Assembly (NCBI RefSeq): GCF_026965555.1
Contig: NZ_CP114040.1
Location: 11,176,001 to 11,240,000, forward strand
DNA from: Nannocystis punicea
Lineage (GTDB): Bacteria > Myxococcota_A > Polyangia > Nannocystales > Nannocystaceae
Reading direction: 5' to 3'
Length of the DNA: 64,000 nt
A program made the translations under genes and the position numbers. The notes beneath the pieces are model-generated. The model ran no database searches. It saw only the letters and a program-made list of their open reading frames with translations, and was not told where the DNA came from. Each line of letters starts with the position of its first letter. The first letter of the stretch is position 1. Of this stretch, positions 17,630 to 25,845 are shown piece by piece.

Positions 17630-17803
17630 GTAGAGGCCAAGCGGCCCGGAACGGCGCCGCTTGCGAGCGCCCAGGAGCTTTATGTCCTTGCCGTCCGCGG
17701 CTTCGACCGACCGGGGCACGCGCCGCTGGACTTCAACCAGAAGCGCGCCGACTTGCCGGCCACGAACGGCTCATCGGATGAGGTCCGAGGCCTCAGCGGC
17801 TGA
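17630..17803 (+). pseudogene. Orphan coding-like 3' fragment
   Basis: A frame with strong GC3 bias reads LASAQELYVLAVRGFD and then PGHAPLDFNQKRADLPATNG, ending in TGA at 17801, but it has no start codon or ribosome-binding site. It looks like the tail of a lost gene that I cannot identify. The remainder of the 17603-17998 gap contains palindrome copies and no gene. Confidence 0.2.
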
Positions 17804-17851
17804 TGGCTCGACTCGCACGGACCGGACCGACCGTACGGCAGACCCGAAGAA

Positions 17852-17869
17852 CATGTCCCATGCGACATG
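17852..17869. repeat. Interspersed palindrome copy (CATGTC/GACATG)
   Basis: A perfect 6-bp stem with a 6-base loop is followed 15 bases later by another half-site (ACATGTCC). It lies in the gene-free gap before the SDR gene's 3' end. Confidence 0.6.
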
Positions 17870-17998
17870 CTCGACAGAACATGTCCTCGGCGAGCCGTCG
17901 GACCTGCCCGCGGGGACGACTGACGATCGCGGCAAGAGCCGGGGCGGCGACGAGCTCGTGCATACGCGCTTGCGTCCTCGCCGACGCGCTCGCGCGGA

Positions 17999-18853
17999 TC
18001 ACCCCGCCTTCGCGCTCGCGCCGGCGCGGAGGCCGAAGCGCTCGCGCATGAGGGCCATGTAGGCTTCCTCCGACGTCTCGCGGCGCGCGGACACCAGCGG
18101 GACGATGTCGGGCGTGGCGACGTAGCGCAGGCGGTCGCTCTCGTCGGTGGCGGCGGTGAAGATCACCTCGGCGACGTCGGCGGCGGTGGCCAGCCGGCGA
18201 TCGCTGCGCAGGCCCTCGAAGACGGCGCCGGCGTGGGCGAGGAACGCGGCGTAGTCGGGCAGATCGACGGCGTGCGTCGCCTCCTCGCCGCTGCGCCGGC
18301 CGAAGTTGGTCTCGAGCACGCCGCCGGGCTCGACGAGCTTGACGCGGATGTTCTGCGAGGCGAGCTCCCACGCGAGGCTCTCGGAGAAGCCCTCGACGGC
18401 GAACTTGCTGGCGGTATAGAGCGAGACCATCGGCAGGCCGAACACGCCGGCGCCGGAGGTGATGTTGACGATCGCGCCGCGCCGCCGGCCGCGGAAGTGC
18501 GGCAGCACTGCGCGGGTGACGTCCATCAGGCCGAACACGTTGACGTCGAACTGCTCGCGGACCTTGGCCGGGCTGTTGGCCTCGAACAGCCCGAACAGGC
18601 CGAAGCCGGCGTTGTTGACGAGGACGTCGAGGCCGCCGAAGCGCTGCTGGCCGGCGTCGACGGCCGCGGCGATGCTGGCCGGGTCCTGCACGTCGAGGCG
18701 GGTGACGAGGACGTTCGGCTGGGCGCCGAGCTCGGCCTCGCGCTCGGGCGAGCGCATGGTGGCGACGACGTTCCAGCCGGCGCGGACGAAGCGGTGGGCG
18801 GTGGCGCGGCCGAAGCCGGTGGAGGTGCCGGTGATCATCACTGTGCGGGTCAT
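17999..18853 (-). CDS. Short-chain dehydrogenase/reductase (classical SDR)
   Basis: This 284-residue SDR has the nucleotide-binding TGTSTGFG (near residue 8), the NNAG motif (VLVNNAGFG), the catalytic Ser in NITSG and YxxxK as YTASK. The gly-rich motif and a following basic residue suggest NADPH use. Length and the C-terminal extension fit the YdfG/oxidoreductase group. It is divergent from a LysR regulator only 79 bases away, the usual arrangement for a LysR target. The substrate cannot be inferred. Confidence 0.9.
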   Translation of the reverse strand: MTRTVMITGTSTGFGRATAHRFVRAGWNVVATMRSPEREAELGAQPNVLVTRLDVQDPASIAAAVDAGQQRFGGLDVLVNNAGFGLFGLFEANSPAKVREQFDVNVFGLMDVTRAVLPHFRGRRRGAIVNITSGAGVFGLPMVSLYTASKFAVEGFSESLAWELASQNIRVKLVEPGGVLETNFGRRSGEEATHAVDLPDYAAFLAHAGAVFEGLRSDRRLATAADVAEVIFTAATDESDRLRYVATPDIVPLVSARRETSEEAYMALMRERFGLRAGASAKAG

Positions 18854-18908
18854 GGTGGGCCCAGAAGTAGTCCCCGGGCCGGCGGGCGACAATCCGTGCA
18901 ATCTGCGA

Positions 18909-18920
18909 TGCATTGATGCA
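18909..18920. promoter_or_regulatory. Candidate LysR-type operator (TGCATTGATGCA)
   Basis: An inverted repeat with 5-base arms (TGCAT/ATGCA) sits midway between the divergent SDR and LysR genes. A second partial TGCA lies 15 bases upstream, which fits the paired-site layout of LysR regulators. It is inferred from position and symmetry. Confidence 0.45.
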
Positions 18921-18932
18921 GAATTTCGCACA

Positions 18933-19853
18933 ATGAAGAAGACCACCGGCTTGATGGAGCTCGAGGCGGTGGTGGCCGTGGCGGCGCACCGCAGCTTCCG
19001 CGCGGCGGCGCTCGAGCTGGAGCTGTCGCCGTCGGCGCTGAGCCACGCGATCGCCGGGCTCGAGCAGCGGCTCGGCGTGCGGCTGTTCCACCGCACGACC
19101 CGCAGCGTGTCGCTCACCGAGGCGGGGTCGCACTTCCTCGCGCGCGTGCGGCCGGCGCTGCAGGAGATCGCCGGGGCCATGACCGCGGTCGACGACTTCC
19201 GCTCGACGCCGCGCGGGCGGCTGCGGCTCAACGCGTCGTGCGGGGCGGCCCGGTGGATCTTGCTCGAGCCGGTGCTCGAGTTCCTGCGCCGCTACCCGGA
19301 GGTGCAGGTCGATCTGGTGACCGAAGATCGGCTGATCGACATCGTCGCCGAGGGCTTCGACGCCGGCGTGCGCGAGCTCGACCTGGTCGCGCCCGACATG
19401 GTCGCGGTGCCGCTGGGCGGGCCGGTGCGCTTCGCGGTGGTCGGCTCGCCGGCGTACTTCGCCGGCCGTCCGCGACCCAAGCTGCCCGCGGACCTGCTGC
19501 AGCACGACTGCATCCGCCTGCGCATGGCCAGCGGCGTGGTGTACCGGTGGGAGTTCGAGCGCCGCGGCGAGGAGCTGGCGCTCGACGTGAAGGGCCGGCT
19601 GACGCTCGGCGACGACGAGCTGCACCGCCAGGCGGCCCTGCAGGGCGCCGGCCTGGCGTTCCTCAGCGAGTGGTCGGTCGCCGACGACCTCGCCGCCGGC
19701 CGCCTCGTCCGCGTGCTCGACGACTGGACGCCCCCCTACCCCGGCCTGTGCCTCTACTACCCGGCCGCGCGCCACGTGCCCGCGAGCCTGCGGGCGTTCC
19801 TCGCGGTGCTGCGCGAGGGCGACAAGAAGCGCGGCAAGCGGCGCAAGAGCTGA
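18933..19853 (+). CDS. LysR-family transcriptional regulator
   Basis: The 306-residue regulator has an N-terminal winged helix (ELEAVVAVAAHRSFRAAALE, then LSPSALSHAIAGLEQRLGVRLFHRTTRS) and a two-lobe effector domain, close to the CrgA/DmlR subgroup (RGRLRLNASCGAARW). It probably controls the divergent SDR gene. The last ~32 codons, including the Lys/Arg-rich tail DKKRGKRRKS and stop, are repeated twice more downstream in tandem. Confidence 0.9.
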   Translation: MKKTTGLMELEAVVAVAAHRSFRAAALELELSPSALSHAIAGLEQRLGVRLFHRTTRSVSLTEAGSHFLARVRPALQEIAGAMTAVDDFRSTPRGRLRLNASCGAARWILLEPVLEFLRRYPEVQVDLVTEDRLIDIVAEGFDAGVRELDLVAPDMVAVPLGGPVRFAVVGSPAYFAGRPRPKLPADLLQHDCIRLRMASGVVYRWEFERRGEELALDVKGRLTLGDDELHRQAALQGAGLAFLSEWSVADDLAAGRLVRVLDDWTPPYPGLCLYYPAARHVPASLRAFLAVLREGDKKRGKRRKS

Positions 19854-20130
19854 GAGCGCGGCAGATGTCGCAAGGGACAGGCTACCCGGCCGCGCGCCAC
19901 GTGCCCGCGAGCCTGCGGGCGTTCCTCTCGGTGCTGCGCGAGGGCGACAAGAAGCGCGGCAAGCGGCGCAAGAGCTGAGAGCGCAGATGTCGCAAGGGAC
20001 AGACTACCCGGCCGCGCGCCACGTGCCCGCGAGCCTGCGGGCGTTCCTCGCGGTGCTGCGCGAGGGCGACAAGAAGCGCGGCAAGCGGCGGAAGAGCCGA
20101 GTGCGTGGCAGATGTCGCAAGGGACAGGTC
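19758..20130. repeat. Triplicated lysR 3' end plus palindrome
   Basis: Three copies of a 122-125-base unit begin at 19758, 19883 and 20005. Each holds the same last ~97 bases of lysR coding sequence and then AGATGTCGCAAGGGACAG, a palindrome-family element. Copies 1 and 2 end in TGA; copy 3 has lost the stop (CCGA instead of CTGA). Differences between copies are single bases, so the amplification is recent. Copies 2 and 3 lack a start codon and are presumably untranslated. Confidence 0.92.
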
Positions 20131-20171
20131 GGATCTGCGCGAACGCAGGCCTTCAATCAACGTCCTGGTAG

Positions 20172-20193
20172 ACATGTCGCAATGGACATGTCC
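20172..20193. repeat. Interspersed palindrome copy (CATGTC-GCAATG-GACATG)
   Basis: An inverted repeat with 6-bp arms lies between the lysR 3' copies and the glycosyltransferase stop. A second degraded copy (CCCCGAAGGACAGG) follows at about 20220. It could act as a terminator for either side, although no U-tract follows. Confidence 0.6.
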
Positions 20194-20236
20194 GACGGCG
20201 GCCGGACCGCGACAAACCTGCCCCGAAGGACAGGCG

Positions 20237-21340
20237 TTACTTGCGGCGCTTGCTCTCGAGGTCGCGGTAGAGCGCGTCGTAGCGGCCGGCCATCTGGGTC
20301 AGCGAGAACTCGCGGGCGGCCAGGGCGGCGGCGGCTTCGGACCAGGAGGCGACGGTGTCGCCGTGGACGACCTCGGCGATCGCGCGGGCGAACGCGTCGG
20401 GCTCGGCGGGGGCGGCCAGGCCGGCGCGCAGGCCGGCGTCGTGGCCGACGTGCAGCAGCTCGGCGGCGGGCGAGACTTCGACGATCGCGGCCGGGACCCC
20501 GCGCGCCAGGCCCTCGAGCAGCGCCAGCGGCAGGTCGACCTTCTTGCGCGTGTGCGTGGCGGCGAACAGCTGCAGCGCGCTGCGGCGGTACAGCGCGTCC
20601 ATGTCGGCGACCTCGGCCAGGAGCTCGACGCGGCCCGCGGCGAGCTCGCCGGCGAGCTCGCGCTGGAGGCCGGCGCGGGCCTCGGCGTCGCCCTCGGCCT
20701 TGGGCCGGCAGGCGATCGTCAGCGACCAGCCGCTCGCCGCGGTGGCGCGGGCGAGCGCGACCAGGCGCGCGGCGATCTCCCCGTCGAGGTCGCCGGCGTA
20801 CAGGAGGCGCCTCCGCCCCGCGACCTCGCTCGGGTGATCGGCGGCGGTGGTCGCCACCGCCGGGCGGATGGTGGCGATCTTGCTCTCGGGCACGCCGGCG
20901 TCGCGCAGGCGCCGGGCTGTCCCGTGGGACAGGGCGACCACCGCGTCGAGCGGCCGCAGCAGCGGGGTCCAGGCCTCGGCGCCGTGCGACGACATCAAGC
21001 TCTGCACGAACAGCCGCCGCGGCTGCAGCCGCCGCAGCAGCGACACCACCGCGGCGGTGGCCTTGCCTGGCGTGAAGGACAGGTGCACCGGCATGCCCGG
21101 GTGACGCAGCATGGCCGCCAGCGCCCGCAGCTTGTCGGTCATGGTCGGCGCGTAGCCGGCCGGCGGCGCGCCGATCACCCGGTCGCCGGCGGGCCGCAGC
21201 GGCGCCGCCGGGTCGCCGAGGTAGGCCAGCGACCGACCCTCCGGCATGTGCAGCACCAGGTCGCGCAGCAGCACGGTGCTGCCGTCGCGGAACGGCGGCC
21301 GCAGCGGCTTGGAGATGATGAGCCAGGGCTTTTGGGACAT
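20237..21340 (-). CDS. Glycosyltransferase, GT4-like
   Basis: This 367-residue protein has the GT-B fold pattern: a nucleotide-sugar binding half beginning about residue 170 (RRRLLYAGDLDGEIA), a loop DMDALYRRSALQLFAAT, and the acidic motif LPLALLEGLARGVPAAIVE typical of family GT4. It should transfer a sugar from a nucleotide donor onto a lipid-linked or polysaccharide acceptor in the cytoplasm. It follows the flippase gene by three bases, so the pair probably serves surface polysaccharide synthesis. Its ATG lies inside the palindrome GGGACATGTCC. Another palindrome copy within the gene encodes LSHGTA. Confidence 0.82.
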   Translation of the reverse strand: MSQKPWLIISKPLRPPFRDGSTVLLRDLVLHMPEGRSLAYLGDPAAPLRPAGDRVIGAPPAGYAPTMTDKLRALAAMLRHPGMPVHLSFTPGKATAAVVSLLRRLQPRRLFVQSLMSSHGAEAWTPLLRPLDAVVALSHGTARRLRDAGVPESKIATIRPAVATTAADHPSEVAGRRRLLYAGDLDGEIAARLVALARATAASGWSLTIACRPKAEGDAEARAGLQRELAGELAAGRVELLAEVADMDALYRRSALQLFAATHTRKKVDLPLALLEGLARGVPAAIVEVSPAAELLHVGHDAGLRAGLAAPAEPDAFARAIAEVVHGDTVASWSEAAAALAAREFSLTQMAGRYDALYRDLESKRRK

Positions 21341-21343
21341 GTC

Positions 21344-22816
21344 CTAAGGAGCACGCTTCTTGCGGAGCTCGCGGAGCTCGGCCGGCGTGACGGCGCGAGT
21401 GACGGCGACGGCGCCGAGGAAGACGACGGCGAGCAGCGCCAGCTTGACGACGATGAGGAGCTTGCCGGTCGGCGCGAACGAGCGCGAGGCGGCCTCGACC
21501 AGGGCGACCGCGGCCAGCAGCTTGAGGAGGTACACCGGCGACAGCGCGGCCCCGAGGCTGCGGGCCAGCGCCACCAGGCTGGCGACCGCGCCCGCGGCCC
21601 CGCCGATGGCCACCGCCGTGGCCGCGCCGGAGGTGAAGCTCTGCGGGACCAGCACGAGGCCGGCCGCGCTGACGACCACCAGCGGCACCGCGATCAGCAG
21701 CAGCGCCAGCTTCGAGCGGCGGGTGCTGTTGAAGATCCACGCCGCGGTGACCGTGAGCGAGTAGCCCGACATGCCCCACACGAGGAGGCGCAGCTCGCCG
21801 GCGGCCTCGCCGTAGGCGGCCGGGAACAGCAGCCGCTGGACCTCGGGCGCCGCGCCGGCGCCGACGCTGCTCATGAAGCACAGCAGGAACACGCTGACCT
21901 TGGCCGTCGCGGTCACGTAGCGCTGGATCTGCGCCCGGTCGCTCTGGGCCTGCAGCGTCGCGATCAGCGGGAACATCACCAGGCTGACCGCGTTCATCAT
22001 GCTGTAGGGCACGCGCGCGACCAGGTTCGCGCTCGAGTAGAAGCCCACCGCGTCCTTCTGCGCCTGCGAGGCCGTGAACTGCTTGAGCAGCACCAGGTCG
22101 AGCGCCTGCAGCAGGTTGACGCCGGCGGTGAACACGAGCAGGAGGCCGGTGAACTCGGCCATGGCCGGGAGCGGGCCGGCGGCGCCGCCGGTCGTGCGCG
22201 GGCGGCAGCGGCTGACGAACACGATCGACAGGCCGAACGCCAGCAGCGACGCGAACGTGAAGCCGCCGAGGATCTCGGCCAGCCCGAAGCCCATGGCGGC
22301 GGCGCCGATGATCAGCGTCGTCTTCGTCATCGCCATGAAGATGTCGAGGCCGGCCTGGAACTGGAACTTGCGGACGGCGTTGAGGGTGCCGACGTTGACC
22401 GCGTAGGCGGCGTAGATCAGCGGGATGATGCCGACCACCCGCAGCGCGCCGGCCAGCGACGGATCCTTGAGCGCGTGGACGGCGAGCGGGTCGGCGCCGA
22501 GGATGAAGATGACGGCGACGAGGCCGCCGAGCACGCCGGCGAGGCGGAAACCCCGCCGGCGCAGGCCGTCGTAGGACGGCAGGCCGGCGTCGTACTCGGC
22601 CGACATCGGACGACTGACCGCGAACAGCAGCGTCTGGATCAGCACCATGTTCGGGATGGCGATGATCTGGCTGACGACCGTGTAATCGCCGAACGTCCCT
22701 GGAGGCACAAGGCGGGTCAGGGCGATCGAGACGGCGTAGCCGGCGAGCAGGAAGAAGAGCTTGGCAAAGCCGAGAGAAAGGCCGCCCTTGCTGAGTTCGC
22801 TGGCGTCTGTGGCCAC
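21344..22816 (-). CDS. Polysaccharide flippase (Wzx/MATE-like)
   Basis: This 490-residue polytopic membrane protein has about 12-14 hydrophobic helices and the polysaccharide-exporter pattern (GFAKLFFLLAGYAVSIALTR near the N-terminus, TFGDYTVVSQ, and long hydrophobic repeats). It probably flips a lipid-linked glycan across the inner membrane. It is the first gene of a two-gene unit with the glycosyltransferase. The upstream ~170 bases lead to the tRNA gene on the other strand. Confidence 0.85.
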   Translation of the reverse strand: MATDASELSKGGLSLGFAKLFFLLAGYAVSIALTRLVPPGTFGDYTVVSQIIAIPNMVLIQTLLFAVSRPMSAEYDAGLPSYDGLRRRGFRLAGVLGGLVAVIFILGADPLAVHALKDPSLAGALRVVGIIPLIYAAYAVNVGTLNAVRKFQFQAGLDIFMAMTKTTLIIGAAAMGFGLAEILGGFTFASLLAFGLSIVFVSRCRPRTTGGAAGPLPAMAEFTGLLLVFTAGVNLLQALDLVLLKQFTASQAQKDAVGFYSSANLVARVPYSMMNAVSLVMFPLIATLQAQSDRAQIQRYVTATAKVSVFLLCFMSSVGAGAAPEVQRLLFPAAYGEAAGELRLLVWGMSGYSLTVTAAWIFNSTRRSKLALLLIAVPLVVVSAAGLVLVPQSFTSGAATAVAIGGAAGAVASLVALARSLGAALSPVYLLKLLAAVALVEAASRSFAPTGKLLIVVKLALLAVVFLGAVAVTRAVTPAELRELRKKRAP

Positions 22817-22983
22817 GGGTCGCGCAGACTAACACGATGCACCGAGCTGCCCCAGCGCGGGCCCCCGGGGCGGCCGTCTCAGGCAGCGGAAGGCGCGCCT
22901 GCGGCGAACGCGCGACACCCACGAGTTTGACGTCCCCGCCCTCCGTTACCTACTCTGGACAAGACGATCCCCCAGCGTCGCAC

Positions 22984-23061
<78 letters not shown>

Positions 23062-23072
23062 CAGGCGTCCCC

Positions 23073-23885
23073 ATGACAGATATCCACCCGCAAATCCCCG
23101 CCCTTCGTACGCTCCAGCGACAGGACCGTCGCCTCACCCTGATGGAGCGGCGCTTGAGGGAGATCCCCAGCAGGATCGTCGCCCTCGACTCCGACCTGCA
23201 CAAGCTCGAGCAGATGCTCTCGGCCGAGCGCAACAAGCTCGACGACACGCGGTCGTTCCAGCAGCGGCAGGAGATGCAGCTCCACGACGAGGAGGACCTG
23301 ATCCGCAGCAGCAAGGCCAAGCTGGGCGCGATCAAGACCGCACGCGAGCTCAACGCGCAGCAGCGCGAGCTCGAGACCACCCGCCGCATGGTCCAGACCC
23401 GGACCGGCGAGATCGGCAAGCTGCAAGAAGCGGTCAGCAAGACCGAGGCCCAGATCGCCAAGATGGACACGCAGCTGCAGGGGCTGCGTCAGACCGCCGA
23501 GGCCGAGAAGGCCAAGCTCGGCGAGGAGCAGGCCCGCCTGAGCGAGTCGATCGACAAGGCCAAGAAGATCCGCGCCCGCCTGGTCAAGGACATCGACCGC
23601 GAGACGCTCGCCACCTACGAGCGGATCCGCAAGCGGCTGCACGGGGTCGCGTTCGTCGCGGCCCACCGCGAGCGCTGCACCGCCTGCAAGATGGTCATCC
23701 CCCACATCATGTACACCCGCCTGCTCAAGGGCCGGGAGATCCCCGCCTGCGAGTCCTGCGGCCGCCTGCTCTACTGGTCCGGCCACTTCCCCGAGGACCA
23801 CAACACCTTCGAGTCCAAGAAGGACGAGGACAACAGCAAGCCCAAGCCCGCCGAGGACGTCATCCCCGGCGTGCGCGAGTTCTGA
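23073..23885 (+). CDS. Coiled-coil C4 zinc-ribbon protein (CdsZ/DUF164-like)
   Basis: The 270-residue protein has a long coiled coil (about residues 10-180, rich in heptads such as ELETTRRMVQTRTGEIGKL) and a C-terminal zinc ribbon with CTACK and CESCGRLL. This is the layout of the CdsZ/HP0958 family, whose members act in RNA binding, transcription or secretion-chaperone roles depending on the organism. ATG 23073 is chosen because the in-frame ATG at 23049 lies inside the tRNA. Its closeness to the tRNA suggests a shared transcript. Two hairpins follow the stop. Confidence 0.85.
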   Translation: MTDIHPQIPALRTLQRQDRRLTLMERRLREIPSRIVALDSDLHKLEQMLSAERNKLDDTRSFQQRQEMQLHDEEDLIRSSKAKLGAIKTARELNAQQRELETTRRMVQTRTGEIGKLQEAVSKTEAQIAKMDTQLQGLRQTAEAEKAKLGEEQARLSESIDKAKKIRARLVKDIDRETLATYERIRKRLHGVAFVAAHRERCTACKMVIPHIMYTRLLKGREIPACESCGRLLYWSGHFPEDHNTFESKKDEDNSKPKPAEDVIPGVREF

Positions 23886-23900
23886 CGCGCGGCCGCGGGA

Positions 23901-23932
23901 GTGCTCGCCTGTCCGAAGAGACAGGCGAGCAC
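23901..23932. terminator. Long hairpin after the zinc-ribbon gene
   Basis: A perfect 13-bp stem (GTGCTCGCCTGTC with its complement) has a CGAAGA loop and begins 15 bases after the stop. The palindrome TGTCC/GGACA core is embedded in it, so an element copy seems to serve as the terminator stem. There is no U-tract directly after. Confidence 0.5.
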
Positions 23933-23971
23933 CTGTCGACGCGGACCGGCGGGACCGCCGCGCGGGGGACA

Positions 23972-24024
23972 TTCTGTCCGAGCAGACAGGCGCCAGGAGC
24001 CTGCCCGCTCGGACAGAAATTTTT
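23972..24024 (+). terminator. Inverted repeat followed by T-tract
   Basis: A 12-bp stem (TTCTGTCCGAGC with GCTCGGACAGAA) encloses a smaller GACAGGC/GCCTG hairpin and is followed by ATTTTT on the + strand. It is the most terminator-like structure in the window. On the other strand it would end queC transcripts without a U-tract. A further palindrome copy (CTGTCC-TTAC-GGACAG) lies at about 24060, next to the queC stop. Confidence 0.65.
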
Positions 24025-24083
24025 GGAGAGGGCTATCCGAACGGACAGGTCTTTCAGGTCTGTCCTTACGGACAGGTCGCGCG

Positions 24084-24791
24084 TCACACGTAGCGCGTCG
24101 GGTCGGGCACGCCGGCGGCGGTGAAGCCGTCGCGGCGCAGGCGGCAGCTGTCGCAGCGGCCGCAGGCGCGCGGGAGGTCGTCCTCCACGCGAGGGTCGTA
24201 GCAGGACACCGTGTCGGCGTAGTCGACGCCGGCGGCCCGGCCGGCCTGGATGATCTGGCTCTTCGACCAGCTGATCAGCGGGGCGCGCACGTGCAGCGGC
24301 TTGCCCTCGACGCCGGCGCGGGTGGCCTCGGCGGCGAGGCGCTCGAACGCGGCCAGGAACTGCGGGCGGCAGTCGGGGTAGCCGGAGTAGTCGACGGCGT
24401 TGACGCCGACCCAGATCTCGCCGGCGCCGAGGACCTCGGCCCAGCCGAGCGCGTAGGCGAGGAACAGGGTATTGCGCGCGGGCACGTAGGTGCTGGGGAT
24501 CTCGCCCGCGGCCGCCTCGCTGTCCTTGGGGACAGCCTCGCTGCTGGCCCGCAGCAGCGAGGTGCCGGCGGCGACCAGGCGACCGAGGTGGGCGAGATCG
24601 ACGACCTCGTGGGCGCGGGCGCCGAAGCGGGTCGCCTGGCGCGCGGCGCTGGCGAGCTCGACCTCGTGGCGCTGGCCGTAGCGGAAGCTGAGGGCGTAGG
24701 TCTCGCGGCCCTCGGCGGCGGCGAGGGCGAGCACTGTGGTCGAGTCGAGGCCGCCGCTGAGGAGCACGACGGCGCGGACTGGTTCGGTCAT
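24084..24791 (-). CDS. queC: 7-cyano-7-deazaguanine synthase QueC
   Basis: QueC is the ATP-dependent enzyme that converts 7-carboxy-7-deazaguanine to preQ0 in queuosine synthesis. The 235-residue protein has the PP-loop SGGLDS (12-17), the middle motif YVPARNTLFLAYAL and the zinc-binding cysteines in SCYDP and ACGRCDSCRLR. No other queuosine genes are adjacent. A palindrome copy in frame encodes AVPKDSEA, an insertion-like loop between residues ~87 and 95. ATG 24791 begins seven codons before the PP-loop strand. Confidence 0.94.
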   Translation of the reverse strand: MTEPVRAVVLLSGGLDSTTVLALAAAEGRETYALSFRYGQRHEVELASAARQATRFGARAHEVVDLAHLGRLVAAGTSLLRASSEAVPKDSEAAAGEIPSTYVPARNTLFLAYALGWAEVLGAGEIWVGVNAVDYSGYPDCRPQFLAAFERLAAEATRAGVEGKPLHVRAPLISWSKSQIIQAGRAAGVDYADTVSCYDPRVEDDLPRACGRCDSCRLRRDGFTAAGVPDPTRYV

Positions 24792-24844
24792 GGCGACCTC
24801 GTGGAACGATGAGCTCGGTCGTGGCGACGCGAGCCCTGGCGAGC

Positions 24845-25747
24845 TCAGGCGGGCGCGAAGCTCGAGTCGATGCTGTTGACGATCTCGATGCCGACCTGGC
24901 CGGCCGAGATGTTGGTGGTCGACGACGAGGTGCGGCGGACCGGCAGCTGGTCGTCGAGGTTGAACAGGACGGTGCCCTCGGCGGCGACGTCGAGGGTGAT
25001 CATCTGCTTGCCCTGCTCGACCGCGCCGGACGACTCGGACTCGACCTTGACCTCGGCGACCCGCTTGCCGGAGGAGCTGTCGATCTTGACCAGGGTGAAC
25101 TTGCTGGTGGTGTCGACCGGGATCACCAGGCCCTGCAGGTTCTCGTCCTTGCGCTCGGTGGTCTCGACCGTCTTGCCCTCGACCAGCGGGACCTTCGGCA
25201 GCTCGGGCAGGCCGAGCACGCCGGTGGCGAAGCCGGCCACCGCGGCCTCGACGCCCTTCTTCTCCTTGGCGGCGGCGGTCTCCGGCAGCGCCTTGGTGCC
25301 GGCCTCGTCGAGCTCGCCGCGCATGTCGGCGACGAAGGCGCCGGTGAAGCTCTGGACCGCGACCTTGGGGTCGACCGGCGTCTCGCCCTCCTTCGGCGGC
25401 GGCATCATGTCCTTGCCGACGACGAAGTCGCGGACCTCGGTGACCGACAGGCCGACCTTGACCTTGTCGCCGGCGTCGCTCACGTCGAGCACGCCCGAGA
25501 GGTCGCCCGAGGCCTCGTTGACGCCCTGCGGCGAGGTGGCCTTGAACGAGAACTTGACGTCGGTCTTGAGCTTGAACGGCGGCTCCTTGTAGCGCAGCTC
25601 CAGACCCGCGGCCTGGTCGGCGGTGCCGCCCGCGGCGTCGGGACCGGCCGTGTCGGCGCCCTTCTTGCAGGCGAGCGGGGACGAGGCGAGCGCGACGAAC
25701 AGGGCGAAGACCGCAGAACGGCGGAGCAGGTGGCGTGGGGTCGACAT
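24845..25747 (-). CDS. Lipoprotein of unknown function
   Basis: The 300-residue protein has a signal peptide and lipobox (ASSPLAC) followed by a KKGADT linker. The rest is beta-strand rich with no recognised domain (ELRYKEPPFKLKTDVKFSF, then VDTTSKFTLVKIDSS). It resembles the family of myxobacterial lipoproteins with a DUF-like sandwich that recognises nothing catalytic. ATG 25745-25747 is preferred over an upstream in-frame ATG at 25801 because it places the signal peptide at the N-terminus. It lies 53 bases upstream of queC and may share its transcript. Confidence 0.72.
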   Translation of the reverse strand: MSTPRHLLRRSAVFALFVALASSPLACKKGADTAGPDAAGGTADQAAGLELRYKEPPFKLKTDVKFSFKATSPQGVNEASGDLSGVLDVSDAGDKVKVGLSVTEVRDFVVGKDMMPPPKEGETPVDPKVAVQSFTGAFVADMRGELDEAGTKALPETAAAKEKKGVEAAVAGFATGVLGLPELPKVPLVEGKTVETTERKDENLQGLVIPVDTTSKFTLVKIDSSSGKRVAEVKVESESSGAVEQGKQMITLDVAAEGTVLFNLDDQLPVRRTSSSTTNISAGQVGIEIVNSIDSSFAPA

Positions 25748-25845
25748 CGGCGGCAACGCTAACCGCGCAAGCCAGGCGGTGCAACCGGGCCGCAGGCGCA
25801 CGACCGTGAAAAAGCTCTGCCCCTCTGCTAAGAAGTCGCCGCCTC

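Noticed and set aside
20105..22930. Very long open frame antisense to the flippase and glycosyltransferase genes
   Set aside because: It is Gly/Arg/Gln-rich without domains and is a by-product of high GC codon bias in the real genes on the other strand.
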